From positions 124,001 through 188,000 of the forward strand of contig JACMRL010000004.1 in NCBI GenBank assembly GCA_014376435.1: a stretch of DNA of 64,000 bases, read 5' to 3'. Origin of the DNA: Bdellovibrio sp. (GTDB lineage: Bacteria > Bdellovibrionota > Bdellovibrionia > Bdellovibrionales > Bdellovibrionaceae). The translations under genes were made by a program, and so were the position numbers. This document shows positions 9,880-18,416 of this stretch, in pieces (position 1 is the first letter of the stretch; each line of letters begins with the position of its first letter). The notes beneath the pieces are model-generated. The model made no database searches. It had not been told where the DNA came from and saw nothing but the letters and a program-made list of their open reading frames with translations.

Positions 9880-10879
9880 TTTTTAATTCCTCGCGAATAT
9901 AATCTAATTTCATTAGTAAACTTTTGACGCCTTCAACACTTAAGCGCTCGGTATTATGCGAAGTAAAATCTTCTAGTGCAGAAATTTTCTGTTCGCCTTC
10001 GCTAAAGTATTTCGCGTAATTTAAATCACGGTTATCGGCCGGTATGCGGTAGTAGCCACCTAAGTCTTCTGCTTTGGCAATTTCTTCACGCGACACTAAT
10101 GATTCATAAAGTTTTTCCCCGTGACGAGTTCCAATAATTTTTACGCCGCTTTTCTTTTTAAATAATTCTGTCAAGGCTTGAGCTAAATCAGCCACCGTCG
10201 ATGCTGGAGCTTTTTGTACAAAAATATCGCCCGCTTGGGCGTTTTTAAATGCGTATAATACAAGATCAACTGAATCTTCTAACGACATTAAAAAGCGAGT
10301 CATCTGCGGATCGGTAACGGTTAAATCTGCACCTTTTCGAAGTTGGTCGATAAATAATGGTATTACCGATCCGCGTGAAGCCATTACGTTTCCGTAACGA
10401 GTCGCGCAGATAATTGTACCGTTGCTCGTTCTTGATTTTGCAACTAATAACTTTTCCGCCATGGCTTTAGAAATACCCATCGCGTTGATTGGGTAAACAG
10501 CTTTATCCGTACTTAGTACCACGACTCTTTTTACTTTAGCCTGAATTGCCGCATTTAATACGTTTTCGGTGCCAATCACATTCGTACGTACGGCTTCCAT
10601 GGGATAAAATTCGCAAGAAGGCACTTGTTTTAAAGCGGCCGCGTGGAATACGTAATCAACGCCCACCATCGCTTGTGAAATACTATCGTATTCACGTACG
10701 TCGCCGATGTAGAATTTTACTTTATCGTTTGAAAATGCAATTCGCATATCTTCTTGTTTTTTCTCATCACGGCTGAAAATGCGAATTTCTTTGACGTCGA
10801 TATCTAAAAATCTTTTTAAAACCGTATTCCCGAAAGAACCCGTACCACCCGTAATTAATAATACTTTATCTTTAAACAT
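9872..10879 (-). CDS. fnlA: UDP-GlcNAc 4,6-dehydratase/5-epimerase (FnlA/WbjB/CapE type)
   Basis: This is the first enzyme of the L-6-deoxy-HexNAc pathway. It converts UDP-GlcNAc to UDP-2-acetamido-2,6-dideoxy-L-arabino-4-hexulose. The 335-residue soluble SDR has ITGGTGSFGNTVLKRFL, then STDKAVYPINAMGISKAMAE with Met at the catalytic Tyr position, as in this subgroup. The C-terminal FTSHNTERLSVEG is a typical FnlA tail and separates it from PseB, the flagellin pseudaminic acid dehydratase. It lacks the membrane domain of the 619-residue dehydratase in the same locus. The downstream 2-epimerase and upstream reductase complete a three-step set. Confidence 0.87.
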   Translation of the reverse strand: MFKDKVLLITGGTGSFGNTVLKRFLDIDVKEIRIFSRDEKKQEDMRIAFSNDKVKFYIGDVREYDSISQAMVGVDYVFHAAALKQVPSCEFYPMEAVRTNVIGTENVLNAAIQAKVKRVVVLSTDKAVYPINAMGISKAMAEKLLVAKSRTSNGTIICATRYGNVMASRGSVIPLFIDQLRKGADLTVTDPQMTRFLMSLEDSVDLVLYAFKNAQAGDIFVQKAPASTVADLAQALTELFKKKSGVKIIGTRHGEKLYESLVSREEIAKAEDLGGYYRIPADNRDLNYAKYFSEGEQKISALEDFTSHNTERLSVEGVKSLLMKLDYIREELKNA

Positions 10880-10894
10880 ATTTGATTGTTCCTA

Positions 10895-11755
10895 TTAGAT
10901 TTTATTCTTATACATTCGTTGAATTAATTCTGGCCAAGCTGGTGCTTGGTAACCCGTAGCCGCCGTAAAACGTTTTGAATCCAAAGAACGATCAATCTGC
11001 ACTGTATCGTCCGGAGTGATCTCAATTTGCTTTTGATAAACTTCAGCGACAAGCTTCAAAAGATCATATTTATTTATCGGGGCAGCTGATACATGATAAA
11101 GCCCGTAAACATCAGGTTTAGTCATAACAAAATCACATATGATATGCGCCATCTCAATCGTGGGCAACCCAGAGAAAATCGCTTTTCTGAAACCTTTTAC
11201 ATTATTTTTTTGTGACAAAAACCAATCAACCAGTGAACGATTTGAATGAAGCTCATGACCAATGATTGAAGTTCGTAAAGTAATCGCGTTTTTAAAATCT
11301 TGTAATTCACCAATATATTTTGAACGCCCGTAAAGATCTTCGGCATCCGGAAAATCAGTTTCAAGGTAATGGCCATTTTTTCCGGAAAAAACGCAGTCGG
11401 TACTAATATGAATGACGCGCGCATTAATTTTTGTGGCGACCTGTATCAGTTGATGCGGAAGCATTGAATTCAGCGGTAGGCAGACTAAGGGGTCTTTTAC
11501 TTCGGCTAACTGCTTAACTAAACCAATGCAGTTAATAATAACTTCGGGCTTTAATTTCTCAATCGTTCGATTAAGTTCAGAAAAATTTAATACATCGACA
11601 TCCGCGATAATTTTTGAAACTTGATCTTTAGAGAAATAATTTTGGTACGTATTGCTACGAGCCGTACCGTAAACTTCATGCGCGCTACTCTCCGACAACA
11701 GTTTAAAAACTGTACTACCTAACATGCCCGTAACTCCGAGAACTAATACTCTCAT
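10895..11755 (-). CDS. RmlD-like sugar-nucleotide reductase (WbvR-like)
   Basis: This 286-residue SDR of the dTDP-4-dehydrorhamnose reductase (RmlD) group has LVLGVTGMLGSTVFKLL at the start, HISTDCVFSG, and YGRSKYIGE as the catalytic YxxxK. The RTSIIGHELHSNRSLVDWFL stretch is typical of reductases in L-QuiNAc/L-RhaNAc loci. In the FucNAc pathway this step is done by FnlB/WbjC/CapF, which is longer and carries a C-terminal cupin. That cupin is absent here. The sequence therefore points to the WbvB-WbvR-WbvD route to UDP-L-QuiNAc, though product stereochemistry cannot be proved from sequence. Confidence 0.8.
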   Translation of the reverse strand: MRVLVLGVTGMLGSTVFKLLSESSAHEVYGTARSNTYQNYFSKDQVSKIIADVDVLNFSELNRTIEKLKPEVIINCIGLVKQLAEVKDPLVCLPLNSMLPHQLIQVATKINARVIHISTDCVFSGKNGHYLETDFPDAEDLYGRSKYIGELQDFKNAITLRTSIIGHELHSNRSLVDWFLSQKNNVKGFRKAIFSGLPTIEMAHIICDFVMTKPDVYGLYHVSAAPINKYDLLKLVAEVYQKQIEITPDDTVQIDRSLDSKRFTAATGYQAPAWPELIQRMYKNKI

Positions 11756-11764
11756 TTTTGACCC

Positions 11765-12994
11765 TTAAACGTTGATTTTATCATTAAGAATAGTAGTAAA
11801 ATATTTTACCTGCGTCGACATTTCGAAGTTATTATCGAAGTAATCTTTTGATTTTTTACTCATTATGGCCAACTGAGCCTCACTCATTGCACACATTTCC
11901 CGCATATTTTGCGCTAGTACTACCGAATCTTCAGCGCAGCATACAATTCCAGCACCGGCCTCGTTAATAACACGCCCGCCTTCACCATCCAGGGCCGCTA
12001 GAATTGGCTTTCCCGCCGCCATGTAGGCTTGAATTTTACTAGGAATTGTTAAGTCAAAAAGCGGATCTTTTTTAAGAGTTACTAATAAAACTTTTGAGTA
12101 TGAAAAAATCGTGGGCATGGCTTCCATCGGATAACGTCCCGCTATAAAAATATTTTTAATTTTATTTTGAATAATTTCATTCTCTAACCACTTTGATAAA
12201 CTACCGCTACCGACAATCACGATTTGGCAATTTGGTACATCTTTAACTAGCTGGGCTGCCTTCACGATTGTTTCTAAAGATTGCGCCGTTCCTAAATTAC
12301 CCGCAAATACAAAAGAGAATTTTTTTTGTAAAACTTCCTGCAGATCCTCGGCGATGGGAAAGTTTGAATCCAGCTGCATACTTTTCGAATCAAAACTATT
12401 CGGAAAATAAACTAACTGGTCTGCGGACGCATACTTCAGAATGGGTTGCATAAATGCTTTTGATTGTACAAATAAAGTGTCTGTGCGCGCGTAAATTAAT
12501 TTTACTACCCAGCCCACCATTTTTAAAGCCACGGGGTTTGTTACAAAATTAGTGGCCGCTAAGCTTTCCGGCCATAGATCTTGCACCCAAATTGAAAGAT
12601 GAGCTCGCTTTAAATATTTTAATAAAATGGCCGGAATAGTTTGTACAATCGGTGACGGTGCAAAAACCATGATGGCCTCAAACTTCTTCTTTCTGAGTAA
12701 CCATGGAAAAAAGAAAAGTCCCGAAAAAATAAACGAAAAATAATTCAATACCATTTTTTTAGCACCGCCGCGTCCGCGCGGATATATCGGTATGCGCACG
12801 ACATCGACTCGGTCTAAATATTTTTCTTTTATGAGACCACGTGCTTTGTATCCCGGAAAAATATCGCCGTTTGGATAGTTGGGCTTCCCGGTTGCCACGG
12901 TGACTTCATGGCCTTGTTCGACCAAGTTTTTAACAAAATCGTTAATAATAAATGCTTCGGGCCAAAAATACTGAGAGAAAATTAAAATTTTCAT
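11765..12994 (-). CDS. GT4 glycosyltransferase, WbuB-like
   Basis: This GT-B glycosyltransferase of family 4 (409 residues) most resembles WbuB, the L-FucNAc/L-QuiNAc transferase that commonly accompanies fnl-type genes. The start, ILIFSQYFWPEAFIINDF, and the segment VTVATGKPNYPNGDIFPGY are hallmarks of that subgroup. The C-terminal half has the donor-site IPSKIQAYMAAGKPILA followed by the expected acidic residue in LDGEGG. It lies 9 nt upstream of the RmlD-like reductase and overlaps the upstream GT gene by 4 nt, so sugar synthesis and transfer are co-translated. Confidence 0.84.
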   Translation of the reverse strand: MKILIFSQYFWPEAFIINDFVKNLVEQGHEVTVATGKPNYPNGDIFPGYKARGLIKEKYLDRVDVVRIPIYPRGRGGAKKMVLNYFSFIFSGLFFFPWLLRKKKFEAIMVFAPSPIVQTIPAILLKYLKRAHLSIWVQDLWPESLAATNFVTNPVALKMVGWVVKLIYARTDTLFVQSKAFMQPILKYASADQLVYFPNSFDSKSMQLDSNFPIAEDLQEVLQKKFSFVFAGNLGTAQSLETIVKAAQLVKDVPNCQIVIVGSGSLSKWLENEIIQNKIKNIFIAGRYPMEAMPTIFSYSKVLLVTLKKDPLFDLTIPSKIQAYMAAGKPILAALDGEGGRVINEAGAGIVCCAEDSVVLAQNMREMCAMSEAQLAIMSKKSKDYFDNNFEMSTQVKYFTTILNDKINV

Positions 12995-14097
12995 AGTTTT
13001 AAAAGTAAATCCCAGGTTTTTTCAGCGGTTACATCCCAATTAAATTTATCCGCTTGAGATTTTAACTGGACCGAATTATTTGACGCTAACAAACTAGTTT
13101 GAATTTTTTCTGCGATATCATCCGGGGAATCGGGATTCATATAACTAACGGCGGTGCCGCCAAACTCCGGCATAGGCTGGTAATCAGAACACAGAATTGG
13201 TACACCCGAGCCCATCGCCTCGAGCAAAATATTCGGACAATTTTCGCAAGTCGAAGCAAACACAAATAGACGCGCATTTTTATATAATGCGGGTAATTGC
13301 ACGTAAGGATAATCACCTAAAAAGATAACTTCGTTTTCAAGTCCGTTTTGTTTTACGTAATCTTTGACGCGCAACCCAGCTCGATACTCAGCCCCGCCAA
13401 CCAGTAGAAGTTTATAACGTTCGCGAATATGATGAGGAAGCTTTTCGTAGGCCTGTACCACTTCTAAATGACGTTTATAAAATTCGAAACGTGAAACATA
13501 AAGAATGTATTCACCATCAAATGGCAGACTTGGTCTGGACAAGCTTTCATCTAAAACATAAAATTGATTAGCAATTCCGTGGGGAATCGTTACCGCGCTT
13601 TTGATCTTAGCTTGAGATTCGATGACTTTACGGGCGTAGTCAGAAATAAAAATAACTAAATCCGCAGTCGTCATTGTCTTTAACATGACCCGTTTTAATA
13701 AAACATCCCGCAGCTTTTCTTTAAAAGATTGCCCACCCGGAATAATATTCGGGTCAAAAGGCAGCATATTACGAAACATGGTCGCAATCTTATAACGTTG
13801 AGAGCTAGGCGTATTATGAACCCCACCTGGACAAAATAAAACGTCAACTTTTTCTTGAACCAAGATAAATGGTAACGCGAGCATCTCCCACCAACTACGA
13901 ATTATCGGATTGTGCGTAGGCCAAGACGTGGTCATTCTTCGAACTCGCGAATCATTAGGTAAGACAATATCATCCGGTAAATAAATCAGAATTTCAAAAT
14001 CACCCTTCGGCAAACGGTCTAATAAATTGAGTACGTAAGTTTTACCGCCGCCAAGCTTAGCTGAAAAAGCATTGATAAGAATTTTTTTAGATTTCAC
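12991..14097 (-). CDS. GT4 family glycosyltransferase
   Basis: This GT-B glycosyltransferase (368 residues from the chosen start) is probably cytoplasmic and adds one sugar of the repeat unit. The N-terminal domain opens with KILINAFSAKLGGGKTYVLN. The C-terminal nucleotide-sugar domain contains LYVSRFEFYKRH and the E-x7-E donor motif in CPNILLEAMGSGVPILCSD. I chose the GTG at 14095-14097 because it overlaps the asnB stop as GTGA and has GAAAGGAAAG about 10 nt upstream. An upstream in-frame start at 14145 would add 16 residues inside asnB with no family support. The donor sugar is unknown. Confidence 0.83.
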   Translation of the reverse strand: MKSKKILINAFSAKLGGGKTYVLNLLDRLPKGDFEILIYLPDDIVLPNDSRVRRMTTSWPTHNPIIRSWWEMLALPFILVQEKVDVLFCPGGVHNTPSSQRYKIATMFRNMLPFDPNIIPGGQSFKEKLRDVLLKRVMLKTMTTADLVIFISDYARKVIESQAKIKSAVTIPHGIANQFYVLDESLSRPSLPFDGEYILYVSRFEFYKRHLEVVQAYEKLPHHIRERYKLLLVGGAEYRAGLRVKDYVKQNGLENEVIFLGDYPYVQLPALYKNARLFVFASTCENCPNILLEAMGSGVPILCSDYQPMPEFGGTAVSYMNPDSPDDIAEKIQTSLLASNNSVQLKSQADKFNWDVTAEKTWDLLLKL

Positions 14098-15944
14098 AGC
14101 CAAGGTCTTTCCTTTCGAAAAGCTTGCAAGACCGCAACTGACCAAATCAATGTATGTGACTGTGTACGATTATTTAAGTGTGACTTCCACAAAGCCTGCA
14201 CTTCAGACGGCACTAACCCTAATTTAGCTAAACCTTCGCTGTCATTGATTAATGGATCAACCCATGACTTTAAGGGCCCACGTAACCATTTGGCCATCGG
14301 CACGCCAAAACCCATTTTAGGGCGATCTAAAATCTCTTGCGGTATATATTTGTAAGCTAATTTTCTTAAAAGATACTTGTTGGTACCGCGAATTTTCCAA
14401 GAAAGTGGTAACTGCGCCGCCCACTCAAACAATTTATGATCTAATAATGGATCGCGCGCTTCTAATGAAAACGCCATACTACCCACGTCAACTTTTTGTA
14501 AATAATCATCGGGCAAAGTATACGCGATATCTAAACGCATTCCTAGTTCAGGCCCCGAAAGATTTTTGGGCATCAGCGCCGTGCGTTCTAAAAATAACTT
14601 ATCTAGGCCTTTGGTGGTCTTCAGCATTTCCTTAGAGAAAATATTTGTTTTACCTTTAATCACACTTCTTAAAAACGCGTAACTTTCGGTACGACCTTCT
14701 ACATTTAAAAAACCAGATAATAACTTCGCTTTATGTTGAGGAAAGAATTTAACAATTTTACCGGCCAAGATCCGTAAAGCATAAGGCCATTTTTGCAGTT
14801 GATCGGCTAAACCCATCAATTTGTAGTAATGATACCCACCAAAAGCTTCGTCCCCGCCATCACCTGACAACGCGACTTTAACTTGGCTTCGCGCCAGTTT
14901 CGAAACCGCCATCACCGGAAAAGCCGAGTAATCAAAGAATGGCTCATCGTACTGACTTAAAAAATCGGGCATGAATTGCAAAAGATCATCGATTTCAAAT
15001 TTTTGTTCGTTATGATCTGTCTTTAAATGAATCGCCACTGCTTTCGCATGATGTGATTCATCAAAGTCTGGATCTGCAAAACCAATAGAAAAAGATTTAA
15101 CTGGTTGATCCGTCATCGTGGCCATGACTGCCGCTACCAAGGAGCTATCGATTCCGCCAGACAGAAAAACTCCGACGGGTACGTCACTGATCATACGAAG
15201 GCGCACGGATTCACGAATTTTTTCATCCAACTCAGCTAACAACTGCTCCTCGCTGGCATTACTTAAAGCTTCGTTTGTTTCAATTTGATCAAGGCTCCAA
15301 TATTTTTCAATTTTTAGAATACCCTTTGAAAAATTTAGCTTATGCCCTGGGGAAAGTTTTTTCAATTCTTGGTAGATTGTCAAAGGCGCGGGAATATAGC
15401 CGGCCTCTAAAAAGTATCTAACGGCTTGATTATCAATATTTACGTTCTGTTGACCAGAAGCTGAAATCACCGCATCCGGACGCGACCCAAAGAAAAATTT
15501 TTCGCCCATTTGGCGGTAGTAAAAAGGTTTTACCCCTAAACGGTCACGGGCTCCAAAAATTTTTTGCTCTGTGATATCCCAAATACAAAAAGAAAACATT
15601 CCCCGTAAGTGCTCCAGACATTTTTCGCCCCATTTCATGTAGCTAGCTAAAATGACTTCGGTATCGGAGTGAGTTTGCCATTTGTATTCTTGGCCAATTA
15701 TTTCTTTGATTTCTTGATAATTATAAATTTCACCATTGAAAACAATGACGTAACGTTCATTTTCAGATAACATGGGTTGATTAGCGCATTCAGCCAGATC
15801 AATAATTGATAAACGATTGTGGCCAAAAACCACTCCGGGAAATTCCGAAATTGAAGTCGCGTCAGGTCCACGGCGCTTGATAATCTCAAGTGAACGTTTA
15901 ACGTTTTCTACATTTCCGCCGACGGCGCCAACTATTCCACACAT
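14094..15944 (-). CDS. asnB: glutamine-dependent asparagine synthetase family amidotransferase
   Basis: This AsnB-family enzyme of 616 residues has the N-terminal nucleophile Cys2 (MCGIVGAVGG) and a class II glutaminase domain to about residue 190. An ATP-pyrophosphatase domain follows with SGGIDSS near residue 260 and SGDGGDEAFGGYHYY downstream. All key residues are present, so it should transfer ammonia from glutamine to a carboxylate. In polysaccharide loci such proteins often amidate uronic acids; WbpS of Pseudomonas aeruginosa O-antigen loci is the usual comparison. The dehydrogenase/epimerase pair in this run fits that role. A housekeeping asparagine synthetase cannot be excluded. No clear Shine-Dalgarno precedes the ATG. 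Confidence 0.85.
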   Translation of the reverse strand: MCGIVGAVGGNVENVKRSLEIIKRRGPDATSISEFPGVVFGHNRLSIIDLAECANQPMLSENERYVIVFNGEIYNYQEIKEIIGQEYKWQTHSDTEVILASYMKWGEKCLEHLRGMFSFCIWDITEQKIFGARDRLGVKPFYYRQMGEKFFFGSRPDAVISASGQQNVNIDNQAVRYFLEAGYIPAPLTIYQELKKLSPGHKLNFSKGILKIEKYWSLDQIETNEALSNASEEQLLAELDEKIRESVRLRMISDVPVGVFLSGGIDSSLVAAVMATMTDQPVKSFSIGFADPDFDESHHAKAVAIHLKTDHNEQKFEIDDLLQFMPDFLSQYDEPFFDYSAFPVMAVSKLARSQVKVALSGDGGDEAFGGYHYYKLMGLADQLQKWPYALRILAGKIVKFFPQHKAKLLSGFLNVEGRTESYAFLRSVIKGKTNIFSKEMLKTTKGLDKLFLERTALMPKNLSGPELGMRLDIAYTLPDDYLQKVDVGSMAFSLEARDPLLDHKLFEWAAQLPLSWKIRGTNKYLLRKLAYKYIPQEILDRPKMGFGVPMAKWLRGPLKSWVDPLINDSEGLAKLGLVPSEVQALWKSHLNNRTQSHTLIWSVAVLQAFRKERPWL

Positions 15945-16212
15945 GCTGAAATGTTAAATGATAACGACGGGCCTGGCAATGAGTCTGGATATGGCCAAGC
16001 GCCCGTTAAAGAATCTTAAAAAACTCATTGGTCGCTGACGAAGCCTGTTAAAATTTATTTATTTAATTTTTCGAATTGCTTCCCAAGATAAATACCTGTG
16101 CATAAGAATAATGCACCCACACTTTGTCGATTATACAAAGTAGTTGCGTCTCAAGCGATTCGCTGTTTTCATAGCGGAAAAGGTACAAAATATTACGAAA
16201 AAAAGGAATTTC
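15945..16212. other. divergent intergenic region asnB / flippase
   Basis: About 268 nt separate the two divergent genes. The region is AT-rich in its middle and has an imperfect inverted pair (AACGACGGGC near 15963 and GCCCGTTA near 16012). TATCAT lies about 14 nt upstream of the asnB ATG and could be a -10 element, but I found no matching -35. The segment should carry promoters for both directions, but none can be called with confidence. Confidence 0.3.
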
Positions 16213-17469
16213 TTGAAGTCACAACTAGAACAATTCCGCCAATTTTTATATCGAATGTACAGCCTAGGATATTTAACCTCGGCCGCGGGGGTCGCTTTAA
16301 ATCGACTTACACAAGTTTTAATTCAAATTTTATTAGCTCGTATTCTGACGGGGCCGGACTATTCGTCATTTTATTTTCATTTCGCTGCGATAACCGGTTT
16401 AAGTATGTTTATTGGCGATGGCATTGGCCTAGCATCTTCACGCTTATTATCATCTCAGACCGGCACTGCCGCACCAAGAATTATTAGCCTTGCGGTTATT
16501 GCGGGCTTTATCGCTTCGTTTTGCGCAGCCTTATTGGTTGCCACGCATCTATTTCTTTCAGACAGCGAACCCGTATCGAAACTTCTTTTGACCTTACTGA
16601 TTGTCTATTCTTTTAGTTTATCATTTTTGAGCGTTTTACAATATATTATGATCTGCATCGGGCAAAAAGCCTATCTTGCCAAAACACAGATCGCATTCTC
16701 AGCGTTGTCGTTAATTCTCACATTATCAGCGGCAAGTCGCTGGGGATGGAGTGCGGCACTGATTAGTCTTTTAGTTTGCGTGCTAGGATCAAACATTTTG
16801 TTGCTTAAAAAAGCCTTCCGGTACCAGGATTTTTTGAAAGTCATCAGAGAAGACCTTGGCGGGGTCACGCAACTAATTAAAAATGCTTTACCAATTTGTG
16901 GCTCGATGGCTCTAGGCGGCCCTGTTCACGTCTACTGCCTTTCAATTTTAAAAAGCTCAACTGCAGATCGCCCAAATGAGCTTGGTGTTTTTGGTCTATC
17001 CTTCGTTACCTATACAATTGTTTCTTTTATCCCCGGAGCTTTTGGGCAATTTCTAGTTCCTTGGCTGCTAAAAAACGAAAAACTTTCGACTAAAGATGCA
17101 TTTAAATACGTTACTAAGCTATACGCCGTCGCCGGATTTTTTATTCTAATAGTTATATTTATTGCGAACGGGATTGGCTTTGATGGCTTTTTGCCGACGA
17201 TTGCCAAAGGCGAGAAATCTATTTATTTATTAGCCGGCACTGGATTATTAGGGGGCTTCATTGCTCTTTACTCATACTTCTTAAACGCTATATATAAGTC
17301 GCACTTTGTTTTATTTAGCACGATCTACTACAGTGTATCATACATATTGCTAACGACCTTACTGGTTCAACATTTAAATTGGGGAGCGGTGGGTTTATCG
17401 TGCTCAATATTAGCCTCATCAGCTGGGCAACTTTTTGTATTAAGCTATATTAAAAAAGGTAACGAATGA
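16213..17469 (+). CDS. Wzx-like polysaccharide flippase (MOP/MATE superfamily)
   Basis: This multi-spanning membrane protein (418 residues from the chosen start) has about twelve hydrophobic helices spread evenly, and an N-terminal region (SAAGVALNRLTQVLIQILLA) typical of O-antigen flippases. It would move undecaprenyl-pyrophosphate-linked repeat units across the inner membrane. I favour the TTG at 16213 because AAAAAGGA lies just upstream. A TTG at 16144 would add 23 residues and the first ATG is at 16255, so the start is uncertain. It overlaps the next acetyltransferase gene by 4 nt. Flippases diverge strongly, so the family call rests on topology and context. Confidence 0.76.
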   Translation: MKSQLEQFRQFLYRMYSLGYLTSAAGVALNRLTQVLIQILLARILTGPDYSSFYFHFAAITGLSMFIGDGIGLASSRLLSSQTGTAAPRIISLAVIAGFIASFCAALLVATHLFLSDSEPVSKLLLTLLIVYSFSLSFLSVLQYIMICIGQKAYLAKTQIAFSALSLILTLSAASRWGWSAALISLLVCVLGSNILLLKKAFRYQDFLKVIREDLGGVTQLIKNALPICGSMALGGPVHVYCLSILKSSTADRPNELGVFGLSFVTYTIVSFIPGAFGQFLVPWLLKNEKLSTKDAFKYVTKLYAVAGFFILIVIFIANGIGFDGFLPTIAKGEKSIYLLAGTGLLGGFIALYSYFLNAIYKSHFVLFSTIYYSVSYILLTTLLVQHLNWGAVGLSCSILASSAGQLFVLSYIKKGNE

Positions 17470-18416
17470 GTGACTATAGATTTAAGCGTTTATCGGAAAA
17501 AAATTTAAACGATTATATCTTAATTTTTAAAGAAGTCTTCGGCGAGAGCCCTGATCGAAATAGCGTTATTGAAAAATTCGATTCTCCACTAGGGTATCTA
17601 AAGTATTTTGGCTTTATTGCTTACGATTTGAAAAACAATCCCGCCGCATATTACGGAATTTTTCCCGTGCAATACAATATAAACGGTCGCGATGTTTGGT
17701 GTGCTCAGTCCGGATCAACAATGACAAGGGCTTCTCATCGTGGCAAAGGCCTCTTTAGCCTATTAGCCAAAGAAACTTATCGAGTTGCTGAAGCAGAAGG
17801 GATTGAATTTGTTTTTGGGATACCTAACGAATTTTCGTATCCTGGATTTTGTTCATTAAAATGGACATTTTCAAAGCGCATGGTCGCTTTAGTTTTGCCG
17901 GTGATTACTTTCAAATGGCTGAGTCGAACTAAAATAAATGAAAGCTTCTACTTCCCTACCGAACAAATTAAAAAGATTAATCAAAATCAGCGTTTTTCGT
18001 TTTTTAAAACCTATGAATTAGACTCTACTGAAGCTCAAAAATATCTTTCGCAGTTACCAATGCGCCCCTTAAGTTTTTACGACAGTAAATTAGGCTTTCT
18101 GTTAGTTCGTAAAAATATATGTCTATGGGTCAAACGCACCTCTCAACATAATCTGGCTATCGGCGATGTGATTAAAAGTGCCGAAACGGAATCGATGTTT
18201 ACAAGCTACGTAATGCTGTATATTGCGTGCATGCTTAAAGGCTTTAAGCAAATTCGATTTTATTGCACGGACGATCATCCGATTTTGTCTGATTTTAAAC
18301 TTCCGTGGCTTAAAAAGCTAAGTTTAAATTTTGGTTTTCTTATTTTGAAAGACAAATCATATCCGCAAAAAGATCCGGGACTTCGAATCACCTACGGCGA
18401 TTACGATACTTTTTAA
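17466..18416 (+). CDS. GNAT-family N-acyltransferase of the O-antigen locus
   Basis: This 316-residue protein contains an acetyl-CoA binding fold. SGSTMTRASHRGKGLFSLLAKE, near residue 90, matches the GNAT motif A pattern (R/Q-x-x-G-x-G/A) in the form RGKGLF. FVFGIPNEFSYPGFCSLKW follows and is typical of a branch of polysaccharide-linked acetyltransferases. It probably N- or O-acylates an amino sugar or precursor in the cytoplasm. It overlaps the flippase by 4 nt. Its stop overlaps that of the convergent gene in TTAA (18413-18416). The substrate is unknown; base composition is AT-richer than in the housekeeping part of the window. Confidence 0.7.
   Translation: MSDYRFKRLSEKNLNDYILIFKEVFGESPDRNSVIEKFDSPLGYLKYFGFIAYDLKNNPAAYYGIFPVQYNINGRDVWCAQSGSTMTRASHRGKGLFSLLAKETYRVAEAEGIEFVFGIPNEFSYPGFCSLKWTFSKRMVALVLPVITFKWLSRTKINESFYFPTEQIKKINQNQRFSFFKTYELDSTEAQKYLSQLPMRPLSFYDSKLGFLLVRKNICLWVKRTSQHNLAIGDVIKSAETESMFTSYVMLYIACMLKGFKQIRFYCTDDHPILSDFKLPWLKKLSLNFGFLILKDKSYPQKDPGLRITYGDYDTF

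Noticed and set aside
9872-10879. Calling the FnlA-like gene pseB because pseC and pseH are in the locus
   Set aside because: The C-terminal SHNTERLSVEG and the adjacent reductase and 2-epimerase fit FnlA/WbjB rather than PseB.
16098-16487. 129-codon plus-strand frame at the start of the flippase gene
   Set aside because: It overlaps the flippase in another frame, and its Arg/Phe/Tyr-rich product lacks the regular membrane helices seen in the chosen frame.
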